This document shows, piece after piece, positions 33,541 through 42,860 of a DNA stretch of 64,000 nt (position 1 is the stretch's first letter; each line of letters opens with the position of its first letter). The translations under genes and the position numbers were made by a program. The stretch is from Polytrichum commune. Taxonomy: Eukaryota > Streptophyta > Polytrichopsida > Polytrichales > Polytrichaceae. Under the pieces are notes generated by a model, which saw only the letters and a program-made list of their open reading frames with translations, was not told the DNA's origin and searched no databases. Location: positions 53,439,169-53,503,168 of the forward strand of contig OX485806.1 in assembly GCA_950295325.1 (NCBI GenBank), in the 5' to 3' direction.

Positions 33541-36380
33541 ATCTTATCTTCTCTTCTCATGGTTTGAGTATGCTCAATATTCTCCTCCGCTTCGATACGG
33601 GTCAAATCTAGTGTCTTTAATTGTTCCATTCTCTTTTTAAGAACGGGATGCCATTCTTGATTCCTTTGAAGATTCTCCTCGTGGTAAATGAATGTCAATG
33701 GAAGTAATGCTTCCGTTCCAAATACCAATGAGAATGGTGTATGCTTGGTGGTGACTTTGTATGCCGTTCTATATGCCCATAGTGCCGCATATAGTTTAGT
33801 GTCCCAATCCGTGCGATTGGCGTTTACCATTTTGGTAAGTGTCGTTTTAATGACTTTGTTCGTGCTTTCGGCTTGTCCGTTGGCTTGAGGGTAGTAAGTT
33901 GTCGATTTACGATGTAAGACCATAAATGTCTTGGTTAAAATTTGAATTGTCTCATTTAGAAAGTGATTCCCTTGGTCACTAACTAGTTCAATCGGACATC
34001 CGAATTTGGTGATGATCTCCTCAAATATGAATTTCGCGGTAGATGTCGCGGTATTATCCTTAAGTGCTCTCGCTTCAACCCATTTGGTAGTGTAGTCCGT
34101 GGCGGTGATGATGTATCTATTTTTAGTACCTTTGGCGGGAGGATTGATTGGACCTATAAAGTCTAATCCCCATCTTTGAAAGACTTCCGTAGGCATGATT
34201 GGGTGTAATGGTTGTGCGGATTTGGAGACTTTTGGTCCCACTCTTTGGCATATGTCGCATTGTTTGCAATACATATATACATCCTTTTTCATAGTAGGCC
34301 ACCAATAAAGAGCCATTAATATTTTGTGTAATGTGATGTTTGCCGCGAAATGTCCTCCCGCAATGCCCTCATGTGCTTCGGCAATGATCGCCTCGGTAAT
34401 TGGTCCGGATACACATCTCCTTTTCATGCCATCGGCTCTTTCTTTGATTAATTGGTCTCCGTTGATGAGTTGAAAAGGTCTACTTCTTATCGCTATTTGT
34501 TGTCTTTGAGAAGTTGTTGCCGGTGTTGTCAATCTCCCGTGCGATAAGTAGTCAATAAATGGTGTTCTCCAATCTTCTTGTTGATCGGTGGTAATTGCTC
34601 CGCATTGAATTTTGGTTGTTTCTTTCTTCTTACATTTCGGACATTCTCCATTGATATAATGTTCCGTATCTTGTACTATGGTAGGCCACCAATAAGGCCC
34701 GTTAAATATTTGTTGAATTGTATCATTCGGGTTGAGATGATAACCATTTTGTTCATGCACTCTTTTTATTAGATGCTTGATTGGATCTCCCGCGATACAT
34801 ATTTTCGTTTCTCCGTGGTCTACTTCCTTCCGTAAATCTCCCTCTTCCATAAAGTAAGTTCCATTCTCTTGTTCAAATGGATGTCGATCTCCGGTTGTTC
34901 CTTGAATCAAGTACTCTACTATTGGTGCTCTCCAATCCAAATTGGTTGATTCATTCTTTCGTGTCGTTGGTCTAGTACCAATTCTTTGTTTGATGAAACT
35001 TTGAATATCGCGAGTCATCGTAGGCCACCAATATGGTCTTTGTGTTGCTTGTTTTATCATTTCTTCACATGTTTGATATTTTTCATGAAGTTCCTTTAAA
35101 AATCCTTGTATCCGATTCTCCGATATGCATTCTTTAGGTATCTCATTGGCGACAAATCGTCTCATTAGTTTCCCATTCATGATGGCGAAGAATTGACTTC
35201 TATTCGCAATCCGTTCCTTCTCTTCTCCGGTTAAGTCATTGCTCATTACCTTTCCGAATAATAAGTATTCGAGGTAAGGTTTTCTCCAATCCGATGGTGA
35301 CATTTGCTTTAATATAGTCACTTGTTTATCTTTTAGATTCATCTCTTCTTGCTTCCCATTGAGTTGTAACATGCATTCTTCACATTCGTATTCCGCGTGA
35401 TACTTGATGTCTTCGTCAATTGTAGGCCACCAATAAGGACTAAAGAATATTAATTGTTTAGTCATAGGTAGGGTCAAATGCTTGCCTTTTGCGTTGTGAG
35501 TGGCCGCTATGAATTTTCCTCCTCGACTTCGTGTGACACATATTCGTGTATCTCCGTTGGGTAGTAATCTTATCAAGGTTCCTCCGTTGAGGATGAACCG
35601 TTTGCATTTGTTTGCCCATCGGAGTTGTTTTTCATTGGTAATATTTTCTCCACTTACTTGTCCATTTCTTAAGTACTCAAAATAGGGTTTTCTCCAATCC
35701 GTCGAGTGGTTTTCTTCCGTAGTTGACTCGTCATCCGATACCGAGTCTAGTACTAGAGTATCATTTTCAAGTTCATGTATTCGTCCTTCATTTTGTCGTA
35801 AGCAAACCGGACATTCTTCGCAATAACTTGCTACGTCCCTCTTTCTTGTTGGCCACCAATAAGGTCCACTTAATATGGTGAACCAAGTATTTTCGAAGGG
35901 TTGATGATGGCCTTCTTGTTCATGCGCTTCCGCGATGATCTCCTCAATAACTTGTCCCGCTATGCATGTTTTTGATTCTCCACTTGGGCTAATTCGTATT
36001 AGTTTATCTCCATCCATGATGTAGGGTTCACTAGCCCGTCTTATGCGCGTTTGTTCCTCTTCCGTTGTTCCGATTGTTAACAATTTTCCATACTTGAGAT
36101 ATTCTTTGAACGGTTTTCTCCAATCTTCCGTTGGTTGGACATATACCATGTACCATTCAAGGCATGGTGTCATGTTTTCCTTTCCTCGTTCACTTTCTTC
36201 ACTTACTTGCTCTTTTCCTTCCATGTAATCATCTTCTTCTTCTAGTACCTCTATACAAAATAAATTTGCATCCGGTAGTTGGTCGTTTACTCCGGTGGGT
36301 GGTTCTCCATTATCAATTCTTGAGAGGTGATCCGCCATCACGTGTCGTCTCCCGGGCATATACACAATCTCAAAATCGTA
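33531..36380 (-). CDS. Integrase with five tandem H2C2-type modules and DDE core
   Basis: 944 codons from 36365, continuous with RNase H except for the TAA at 36381. It starts with the end of RNase H (YMPGRRHVMADHLSR). Then come five copies of a module opening DW(R)xPxxxYL..G and closing YWWPT..xD: 36125-35802, 35699-35373, 35291-34980, 34937-34632 and 34574-34248. Zinc ligands: copy 1 HEQEGH...CPVC, copy 2 HNAKGKH...CEEC, copy 4 HEQNGYH...CPKC, copy 5 HEGIAGGH...CDIC; copy 3 has lost the second histidine and the CxxC. The catalytic core has LDFIGP (Asp 735), VSDQG (Asp 797) and QAESTN (Glu 833), a D-x61-D-x35-E arrangement. Usual gypsy integrases have one module. Confidence 0.92.
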   Translation of the reverse strand, partial: YDFEIVYMPGRRHVMADHLSRIDNGEPPTGVNDQLPDANLFCIEVLEEEDDYMEGKEQVSEESERGKENMTPCLEWYMVYVQPTEDWRKPFKEYLKYGKLLTIGTTEEEQTRIRRASEPYIMDGDKLIRISPSGESKTCIAGQVIEEIIAEAHEQEGHHQPFENTWFTILSGPYWWPTRKRDVASYCEECPVCLRQNEGRIHELENDTLVLDSVSDDESTTEENHSTDWRKPYFEYLRNGQVSGENITNEKQLRWANKCKRFILNGGTLIRLLPNGDTRICVTRSRGGKFIAATHNAKGKHLTLPMTKQLIFFSPYWWPTIDEDIKYHAEYECEECMLQLNGKQEEMNLKDKQVTILKQMSPSDWRKPYLEYLLFGKVMSNDLTGEEKERIANRSQFFAIMNGKLMRRFVANEIPKECISENRIQGFLKELHEKYQTCEEMIKQATQRPYWWPTMTRDIQSFIKQRIGTRPTTRKNESTNLDWRAPIVEYLIQGTTGDRHPFEQENGTYFMEEGDLRKEVDHGETKICIAGDPIKHLIKRVHEQNGYHLNPNDTIQQIFNGPYWWPTIVQDTEHYINGECPKCKKKETTKIQCGAITTDQQEDWRTPFIDYLSHGRLTTPATTSQRQQIAIRSRPFQLINGDQLIKERADGMKRRCVSGPITEAIIAEAHEGIAGGHFAANITLHKILMALYWWPTMKKDVYMYCKQCDICQRVGPKVSKSAQPLHPIMPTEVFQRWGLDFIGPINPPAKGTKNRYIITATDYTTKWVEARALKDNTATSTAKFIFEEIITKFGCPIELVSDQGNHFLNETIQILTKTFMVLHRKSTTYYPQANGQAESTNKVIKTTLTKMVNANRTDWDTKLYAALWAYRTAYKVTTKHTPFSLVFGTEALLPLTFIYHEENLQRNQEWHPVLKKRMEQLKTLDLTRIEAEENIEHTQTMRREDKIKL

Positions 36381-39300
36381 TTATTGTAGAAGAAGCATCC
36401 ATCTTGCGATTCTTCCCGAGATTATTGGTCTATTTATCAAGTATAACAATGCTTGATGATCCACGTAAAACACGAAATGATTCGCCAAAAGGTAGTGTCG
36501 GAATTTGTTTACCGAATATACCATTGCTAATGCTTCGCGTTCCGTTGTACTATAATTTTTCTCCGCTTGATTTAGTAATCGGCTTGCATAATATATAGGT
36601 GAGTCAATATTTCCATTCACATTTTGCGCTAGTACCGCTCCAATGGCTATGTTTGATGCATCATAATGGACATGGAATTCCATTGACCAATTTGGAGCCA
36701 TTAGTATTGGTGTCATAGTTAGAAGTCTCTTGACTAGTTCAAATGTTTGTTGGCAATTTGTCGTCCATTCAAATGCTTCATCCTTTTTGAGGAGAGCATA
36801 AAGAGGTCTCGTAATTTGTGCAAACATCCATATGAATCTCCTATGGTATGTTACCGAGCCTAAGAATGCTCGTAAACTCTTGACATTTGTTGGTGGTGGT
36901 AAGTTTTGTATCACGGAGATCTTTTTGGGATCTATCAAAAGTCCCTCTTTGCAAACTACGTGACCGAGTAATCTTCCCGAGGTCACGCAAATCATGCACT
37001 TCTCCGGATTAAGACTTAATCCACACTCTCTACATCGTTGAAGACAAAGTTTAAGGTGTTTGATATGATCCGCCTTTGTCCCATATATACTAAAATCGTC
37101 CAAAAATACTTTCATAAAATCATTTAGAAACTCCGCGAAAATCGTCATTACTCCCCTTTGGAAAGTAGATGGCGCACTCATAAGTCCAAATGACATCACT
37201 CTAGTAGCATAAGCTCCCCACTCCGTAATAAAACAAGTTTTCGGTTGATCCTCCGGTGCTACCCTCACTTGATTGTAACCACTAAATCCATCTAGTAGTG
37301 ACAACATCTCGTGTCCGGCTACCGTCTCAAGAATCTCCTCCGTGAATGGTAATGGAAATGGGTCGGATTTTGTCGCTCCATTGAGTTTCCGATAATCTAC
37401 GCATACTCTTAACTTCCCATTTTTCTTTGGTACTATCACTATTGGTGAGAGCCATTCCGCTCTATCTACCGGGTAGATGAATCCGGCCTTGAGCAATTTG
37501 TCGATCTCCTCTTTCACCTTCGCCGCATAGTTCGGATTCATTCGATATCTACTTTGCTTGATCGGCTTGGTATTTGGTTTGAGCTCTATCTTATGTTCAC
37601 AAATGTGAGGTGGTATCCCTTTCATATCTTCATACGTCCATGCAAATACATCCTTGTAATCCCTTAATATCTCAATTACTTGGTTTTCATAGGTCGGGTC
37701 AAGTTCCTTTCCTATTCGTACCATTTTGGGATCCTCCGTTGTTCCCAAGTTAATTTCTTTTATCATATCTTCATCTTCGATGGTCCATCTGGCGATTGTC
37801 TTCCCTTTCACCGCTTCGGATGCCGGTGTTCGGTCTATCGCTTGTTCTCCTTCCTTCATCTCATAAAAGTGAGGTGGATAGACTGGTTTCTCTCCCATGT
37901 CTTCTTTTTGTTTTGGAGTTCCTTCTTTGAGTTTAGGGACTTGCTTTTCTTCTTTCTTGGCCTTTGTTTTAGTCCCCTTTTTGTTGATATTCTTCATCTT
38001 TTCTCCATCGACGCTTGTCATAACCATATTGCAATCGGTTTCATATAATTGCTTCAATCCATCTAGCTCCACATCGGCTATGTGGTGTAAGCTTGGATAA
38101 GCTTGATAAACTACTTGTTCCTCTTCATCGGTCAATCCGGCTTCCCAATCAAAACCTTCAATGTTGATTGGTCTTGATGAATCCGGAAGCTTCGGTCTTC
38201 GATTTGTACCAATACATACATCTATTCCATTTTGATATAAAATTAGTTGACTCTTTCCCCAATCGTGCTTGGCACGTGCTTGCTTAAGCCATGGCCGTCC
38301 GAGTAACATTGAGTAGCTATTCTCTTGATTCTCCATCTTAATTACCGTCACGGTAATCTTAAAAGTTAACCCTCCAATATTGATTTTCAAATTCTTGATG
38401 ATTCCAAGTGGCGTTACTTTCCGTTGATCCGCCATCTTGATTGTGAATGGTGCCACTTCAAGTTGTTTCTCTATTCCTAGTTTCCTCATTAAAGTGTCCG
38501 TAATAATGTTTACTCCTGATCCTCCATCTAATAACACATTTGGTATTCGTCGATTCTTAGTCCATACCGTGATCATCGGCATTTCTTCATCGAAATCTTT
38601 TGTGGCTACGAGATATGTTTGAGGGACTTCCCTCTCATCTCGCCCGTTCATGTAAATTGCTTCCATTACCCTTCTTTTGCAATAAGGGGCTATCTCCAAG
38701 AGTTGCCCTATTGTGATATTTGCTTGAGTTGAATCTAGTACTTTTCGAATAATTTGTCCTACCCTCGTCCGGGGTTCTTCTTTCATCGCTTCTCCCTTAG
38801 CGGATTTTCGGTACTTTGGGGCCAGATCTTCTGGCTCTAAAAGATCTTCGCCCGCTTCCCGTTGGATCTCCTTGATCTCATTCGTTACTTGGCGGTGTAT
38901 CTCCCCCTTCTTCTTCCACTCCGAATCCTCCGGTGCATCCCGCAACACTTGTGACTCGTGTTCTTTTCGCCTATTCTTTGGCTCATTCTCATTCTCACTA
39001 AGCTCTTCGCTTTCTTCATCCATAACCTTTATAGTATCCTTTTCATCATCACTATCACTATTCTCCGAGTCTTCGCTCTTTCTATCATCTTCTTCATCTT
39101 CCAATTCACTCTCTTCCTTAGAGTTTTCTTTCGCCGCTCTTTGGGCTCTTGTCATCACACACACACTTGGTGTCACTACATTTGCCGCCACCATGGGCTT
39201 CTTCGCGTAATCATTCGCTTCATCTTGATGTTTCCTAAACAATGAGCACTCCGGCTTTCTATGACCCGGTTGATGACAATAATAGCACTCGTCGGCGTTG

Positions 39301-41096
39301 CCTTCCCGTCGCGGTAGGCCAGTGTACCCGATTCTCGGCGCGGCTTTTTGGCCATTGTTGTCCATCACATCCCTTGGGTATTCCAATCTCCCGTGATTAA
39401 TAGGTCCTCTAGGGCCGCCTGTAAAGGGGTATGTCGCTTCCCTCCGGTAATTGTCATACGGGTACCGATCTCCTCTTCGGTATTCCTGCCCGTGATAGGG
39501 GTATTCTTCATCCCTTTGCTTATCTCTCCCTTGATAGGGGTATCTCATATCTCGCCGATTCTCCCCGAACCGCGGTCTATCTTCATCTCTAAATCTCGGA
39601 GGTTCGGCTCCCGCCCTTCTCCGGTTGTTGTTGAATTGTGGTTGTACTTGATTCACTCCATATCTCCTTTCTCTCCTTCGTCCATCATAAACACATTCAT
39701 TTGTATTGTGGGTAGTACTATTGCAATTTGTGCAATTCTTTAATTGGCATTCATTCGAATAATGACCTTCGTTCCGGCATTTCTGGCAAGTGACTCCTGT
39801 TCTAAACTTCCGAGTACCGATTGCGAGTTCCTCTATCTCTCGTTTAAGAGCCTTTAAATCATCCTTAGTAATATCGGCTTTCTTAGCCTTTCCCTTTTTC
39901 TTCTTTCTCTGTGCTTCTCCGTCGGAATCGCTACTTGAATCTCCACTTGATTCGTCTTCTCTCATTCTTTCCCTTTTCGTTTTGCTCATCTCAATCTTTC
40001 GTGCCGAAGCTAATGCTTCCTCCAAGGTATCACTTGGTAAAATGTTCACGTACTTTTCGTACTCTTTCCTTAGTCCATTTATGAACCAAGTTTTTCTAAT
40101 TTGTTCTCCCGGCGCAGGTTGAATCTTTGCAGCCGCTACCATTACTCGTTCATAGAATTCTTCCACCGATTCATCTTTCTTTTGCTTTACGTGTGACAAG
40201 TTGTTGATGATCTCCCCTTCCGATTTGGTTGATCGGAATCTTTGGATAAAAGTTGTCTTTAAATCGTTCCAATTCAAAAAGTGATTCGCGGGAAATTGGG
40301 TGTACCATTCTAGTGCCTTTTTCTTAAGAGTCACCGGAAACAATCTTAGTTTCTCCGCATCGGTTCCTTCTTGATTGGCATGACATATATTGACATACTC
40401 TTGTATGTAAGTGTCCGGATCCTCTTTTCCTTTGTATGTGGGAAGAGGTATCTTCCCTCTTCTAGGCGGGGGTGGTGCTCCTCCCGACATGGCTATAGTT
40501 CCACTTCCTCTTCCTCCTCCGGAACTTCCAATATTCGTCCCTAATGACGTTGTTCCGGATCTTGTTGTGCTATTAATCGGTACCCTATAGTCAAATCTTT
40601 GTTCACTAGCCCTTACTTGTTGCAAAAATTCTTCAAATGTTTGGTTGACTTGTCTTGATGTTGGTTCCTCACTTTGAGTTGTTGTTGAATTTTCGTTCTC
40701 TACTATGCTTTCTTGTGTGTCTTGATCAAAATTAATATTCCGGGGTATCCCTTCTCTAGTGTTCGTTCCGAATGTTCCTAATGGAGTGACGGTGTCTCCT
40801 TGCTCTTCTCTATTTATGTTTTCGTATTCGTAAGGTGATGGTCGGTCTAGGTTATCATTTGTTAGTGGTGGGGATGGTGATCTAGATACTTCAAGACCTT
40901 CGGCTCTTTGTTTCTCCCGTCTCTCGTATCGTTCCGCTCTCTCTCTTCTTTGCCTCTCGGCTCTTTCTTCTTCGCTATTGGGGTTTACTCCATGTTGCAT
41001 ACGGTTAATGTGCTTACGTTCGGCCTCGGCCTCTCTCCTAGATGGCGGCGAACGACTTCGCTCCCTAGTGTCTTCCTCTTCGTCGTACATTAACAC
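36381..41096 (-). CDS. Gag-protease-reverse transcriptase-RNase H polyprotein, 1571 codons
   Basis: ATG at 41096 (MLMYDEEEDTRERSRS). Residues 1-110 are charged, arginine/glutamate-rich. Gag core about 215-375 (TYKGKEDPDTYIQEY...ALEWYTQF...FIQRF). Three CCHC knuckles: CQKCRNEGHYSNEC (437-450), CTNCNSTTHNTNEC (455-468) and CYYCHQPGHRKPEC (604-617). Acidic linker 660-720. Protease with DGGSG at 857-861, the variant of D(S/T)G common in plant gypsy elements, and LLGRPWL (931-937). Reverse transcriptase about 1180-1440 with LLDGFSGYNQ (Asp 1269) and FLDDFSIYG (Asp 1333, 1334). RNase H from 1475 with HVHYDAS (Asp 1479), TTERE (Glu 1519) and YVDHQAL (Asp 1546). The frame ends at TAA 36381-36383, where the RNase H end continues in the same frame, so this stop is a break inside the polyprotein. 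Confidence 0.95.
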   Translation of the reverse strand: MLMYDEEEDTRERSRSPPSRREAEAERKHINRMQHGVNPNSEEERAERQRRERAERYERREKQRAEGLEVSRSPSPPLTNDNLDRPSPYEYENINREEQGDTVTPLGTFGTNTREGIPRNINFDQDTQESIVENENSTTTQSEEPTSRQVNQTFEEFLQQVRASEQRFDYRVPINSTTRSGTTSLGTNIGSSGGGRGSGTIAMSGGAPPPPRRGKIPLPTYKGKEDPDTYIQEYVNICHANQEGTDAEKLRLFPVTLKKKALEWYTQFPANHFLNWNDLKTTFIQRFRSTKSEGEIINNLSHVKQKKDESVEEFYERVMVAAAKIQPAPGEQIRKTWFINGLRKEYEKYVNILPSDTLEEALASARKIEMSKTKRERMREDESSGDSSSDSDGEAQRKKKKGKAKKADITKDDLKALKREIEELAIGTRKFRTGVTCQKCRNEGHYSNECQLKNCTNCNSTTHNTNECVYDGRRRERRYGVNQVQPQFNNNRRRAGAEPPRFRDEDRPRFGENRRDMRYPYQGRDKQRDEEYPYHGQEYRRGDRYPYDNYRREATYPFTGGPRGPINHGRLEYPRDVMDNNGQKAAPRIGYTGLPRREGNADECYYCHQPGHRKPECSLFRKHQDEANDYAKKPMVAANVVTPSVCVMTRAQRAAKENSKEESELEDEEDDRKSEDSENSDSDDEKDTIKVMDEESEELSENENEPKNRRKEHESQVLRDAPEDSEWKKKGEIHRQVTNEIKEIQREAGEDLLEPEDLAPKYRKSAKGEAMKEEPRTRVGQIIRKVLDSTQANITIGQLLEIAPYCKRRVMEAIYMNGRDEREVPQTYLVATKDFDEEMPMITVWTKNRRIPNVLLDGGSGVNIITDTLMRKLGIEKQLEVAPFTIKMADQRKVTPLGIIKNLKINIGGLTFKITVTVIKMENQENSYSMLLGRPWLKQARAKHDWGKSQLILYQNGIDVCIGTNRRPKLPDSSRPINIEGFDWEAGLTDEEEQVVYQAYPSLHHIADVELDGLKQLYETDCNMVMTSVDGEKMKNINKKGTKTKAKKEEKQVPKLKEGTPKQKEDMGEKPVYPPHFYEMKEGEQAIDRTPASEAVKGKTIARWTIEDEDMIKEINLGTTEDPKMVRIGKELDPTYENQVIEILRDYKDVFAWTYEDMKGIPPHICEHKIELKPNTKPIKQSRYRMNPNYAAKVKEEIDKLLKAGFIYPVDRAEWLSPIVIVPKKNGKLRVCVDYRKLNGATKSDPFPLPFTEEILETVAGHEMLSLLDGFSGYNQVRVAPEDQPKTCFITEWGAYATRVMSFGLMSAPSTFQRGVMTIFAEFLNDFMKVFLDDFSIYGTKADHIKHLKLCLQRCRECGLSLNPEKCMICVTSGRLLGHVVCKEGLLIDPKKISVIQNLPPPTNVKSLRAFLGSVTYHRRFIWMFAQITRPLYALLKKDEAFEWTTNCQQTFELVKRLLTMTPILMAPNWSMEFHVHYDASNIAIGAVLAQNVNGNIDSPIYYASRLLNQAEKNYSTTEREALAMVYSVNKFRHYLLANHFVFYVDHQALLYLINRPIISGRIARWMLLLQ

Positions 41097-41390
41097 TACT
41101 TAGCATGATCTTAGACCACCCTAGTTGGCCCTCCCGGCTTCAACTATGTGCATTCTATATTCACCCTTTCGCTAGTACGGTTCTTAGGACACACTATTCT
41201 TCTTGACTCAATTAGTTTTCTCTTCCTCTTCGTCGTACATTAACACTACTTAGCATGATCTTAGATCACCCTAGTCGGCCCTCCCGGCTTCAACTATGTG
41301 CATCTATATTCATCCTTTCGCTAGTACGACTCTTAGGACAAATTGTCTCTTAATCTAATTTTCTCTTCCTCCCCAATGGATTCTTAAAAT
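41097..41390 (-). repeat. Tandem duplication in the leader, about 120-bp unit, two copies
   Basis: TTCCTCTTCGTCGTACATTAACACTACTTAGCATGATCTTAG... occurs at about 41070 and again at about 41221, including the sequence of the gag start. The upstream copy therefore repeats the gag start context (MLMYDEEEE-like) without continuing into gag. Confidence 0.8.
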
Positions 41391-41391
41391 T

Positions 41392-42625
41392 TCACTCGTT
41401 TAACTTGATCAACCCTCGCTCACTATTTTCCAATTTCTCTAGTCCGTTGTAAAGTTTTATCATCACCCTTTCGAAGTACAAGTTATATAATAATCCCTCT
41501 TGTGGGTAGTGGTACCCTCTATGAGTCTTGTGGCGCTTTTCGCCCGTTTCCCGATTCCAATTCTCCCGTGATTCCACACCTTTGAGAATATCTTTGCTTG
41601 TAGTTCTTCCGGTAGTTCGTAGATTCTCCTCTCAAACTCCGATCGATAAGTAAATCCGATTTGTTTCTTGATAAAGTTCTTGGTTGCTTTTGTCTTATAA
41701 ACTTTGTGCATGTTCCACATCAAATCATGGAACCTCTTTACTCCTTCATATTGAGTTAGTACCTTTTCGTCCCAACTAAACTTCGGGTACTCCCAAGGCC
41801 AATGACTCACACTTCCTTTAGTGTCAATGTCTTGTATAGTATCATCAATCACGTATACTCCTTTCACGTTTGATCTCTCAATTTTTCTCAAAATCGCTCT
41901 TTCAACATGTGAGGCTTCAAGTGGTCCGATTAAATGCTTCTCCTCGGATCCTTCTTCTAATCTTTCTCGTAAGTTATCGCGGCAATGGATGTTCTCAAAC
42001 CAAGGAATCATTGATCGTAGCCGGTACCATTACTCGTGTGTAGTATATGTCGTAAAAGAACCCTTCTAGATTATAATGGTACCCACTTTGTTTTGTTGTT
42101 CCCGGCATGCATTCCCACAATGTATCCTTGCCTTTGTTCCACACTTTTGAAAATATGATGGCTTGTAATTCTTCGGGTAAGTCTTTGATTCGTTTCTCAA
42201 ACTCCGATCGGTATGTGAAACTAATCCGTCTTTCTTCAAAACTTCTCTATGCTTGATCGATGTATACTCGGTTCATACATACCATTAAGTCACGAAATCG
42301 TTTGGTGCTAATCCATTCTTCCGCTTTGTTAGATTCTATGATGTAATCGGGATATTCCCACGGCCAACTTGATATTAGTTCCTTTTGGTCGTTCGCTATC
42401 TTCTCCTTTGATTTAACGTTCCAATTTTGCTTGTTGTTCATTGGAAATTTCTCCCGTTGTGTGCCACAATTTGTAAAGTAGTGACTCCTCAATTTCCACT
42501 TGATAGAATTCCTCTTGAGTTTCGATCTCCTTGAGTATCGCCTCGCAAAAAATGATGAAGTTTAATTCATTCAACGTATCACGTATCTCCCGGTCGTCTT
42601 CCGTATGTCTCTTCTCATTTGACAT
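41392..42625 (-). CDS. Leader reading frames upstream of gag, two tandem diverged copies
   Basis: Copy A spans about 42011-41392 and copy B about 42625-42020. Both contain WPWEYP...KRF.DLM..M..VY, then FTYRSEFE.RI..LPEELQA.IFSKVWN, then GYHY..EG..Y..Y..RVM, with a change of frame before the last part in each copy. The longest single frame is 182 codons (42011-41463). Function unknown and no zinc or enzyme motif. Position before gag resembles the ORF1 of Tat/Ogre elements, though I see no sequence relation. The repeated phase change could mean an intron, a programmed shift or decay. Confidence 0.6.
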
Positions 42626-42836
42626 TCTTACTAGTAAGGCGCATTATCTTCGAATCGTGTTTAGTTCCAATTGGTAGATATGACGTTGCGGTTGTCCGCT
42701 CTTCTTGGCGTAATTCTCCACGTGCTTAGTTAACGCATTCGCCAAGAACCTCCGCTTTCGTCCTTTTCACACTTAAACACCGAGACACATTAAATCACCC
42801 TTTCACATTTAATTTACCGAAACACATTAATGGCAA
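42626..42836 (-). other. 5' untranslated leader of the 17.9-kb element
   Basis: Between the primer binding site and the first leader frame. No coding evidence. Expected to hold packaging and splice signals. Confidence 0.6.
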
Positions 42837-42857
42837 GAATCCCCAGCATGGTCGCCA
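42837..42857 (-). other. Primer binding site of the 17.9-kb element
   Basis: Minus strand TGGCGACCATGCTGGGGATTC, three bases after the 5' LTR end. It starts with TGG, the complement of the CCA tail of tRNA. The TGGCGAC...CTGGGGA pattern resembles arginine-tRNA sites described for Ogre-like elements. The exact tRNA needs matching to a tRNA set. Confidence 0.75.
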
Positions 42858-42860
42858 AAA

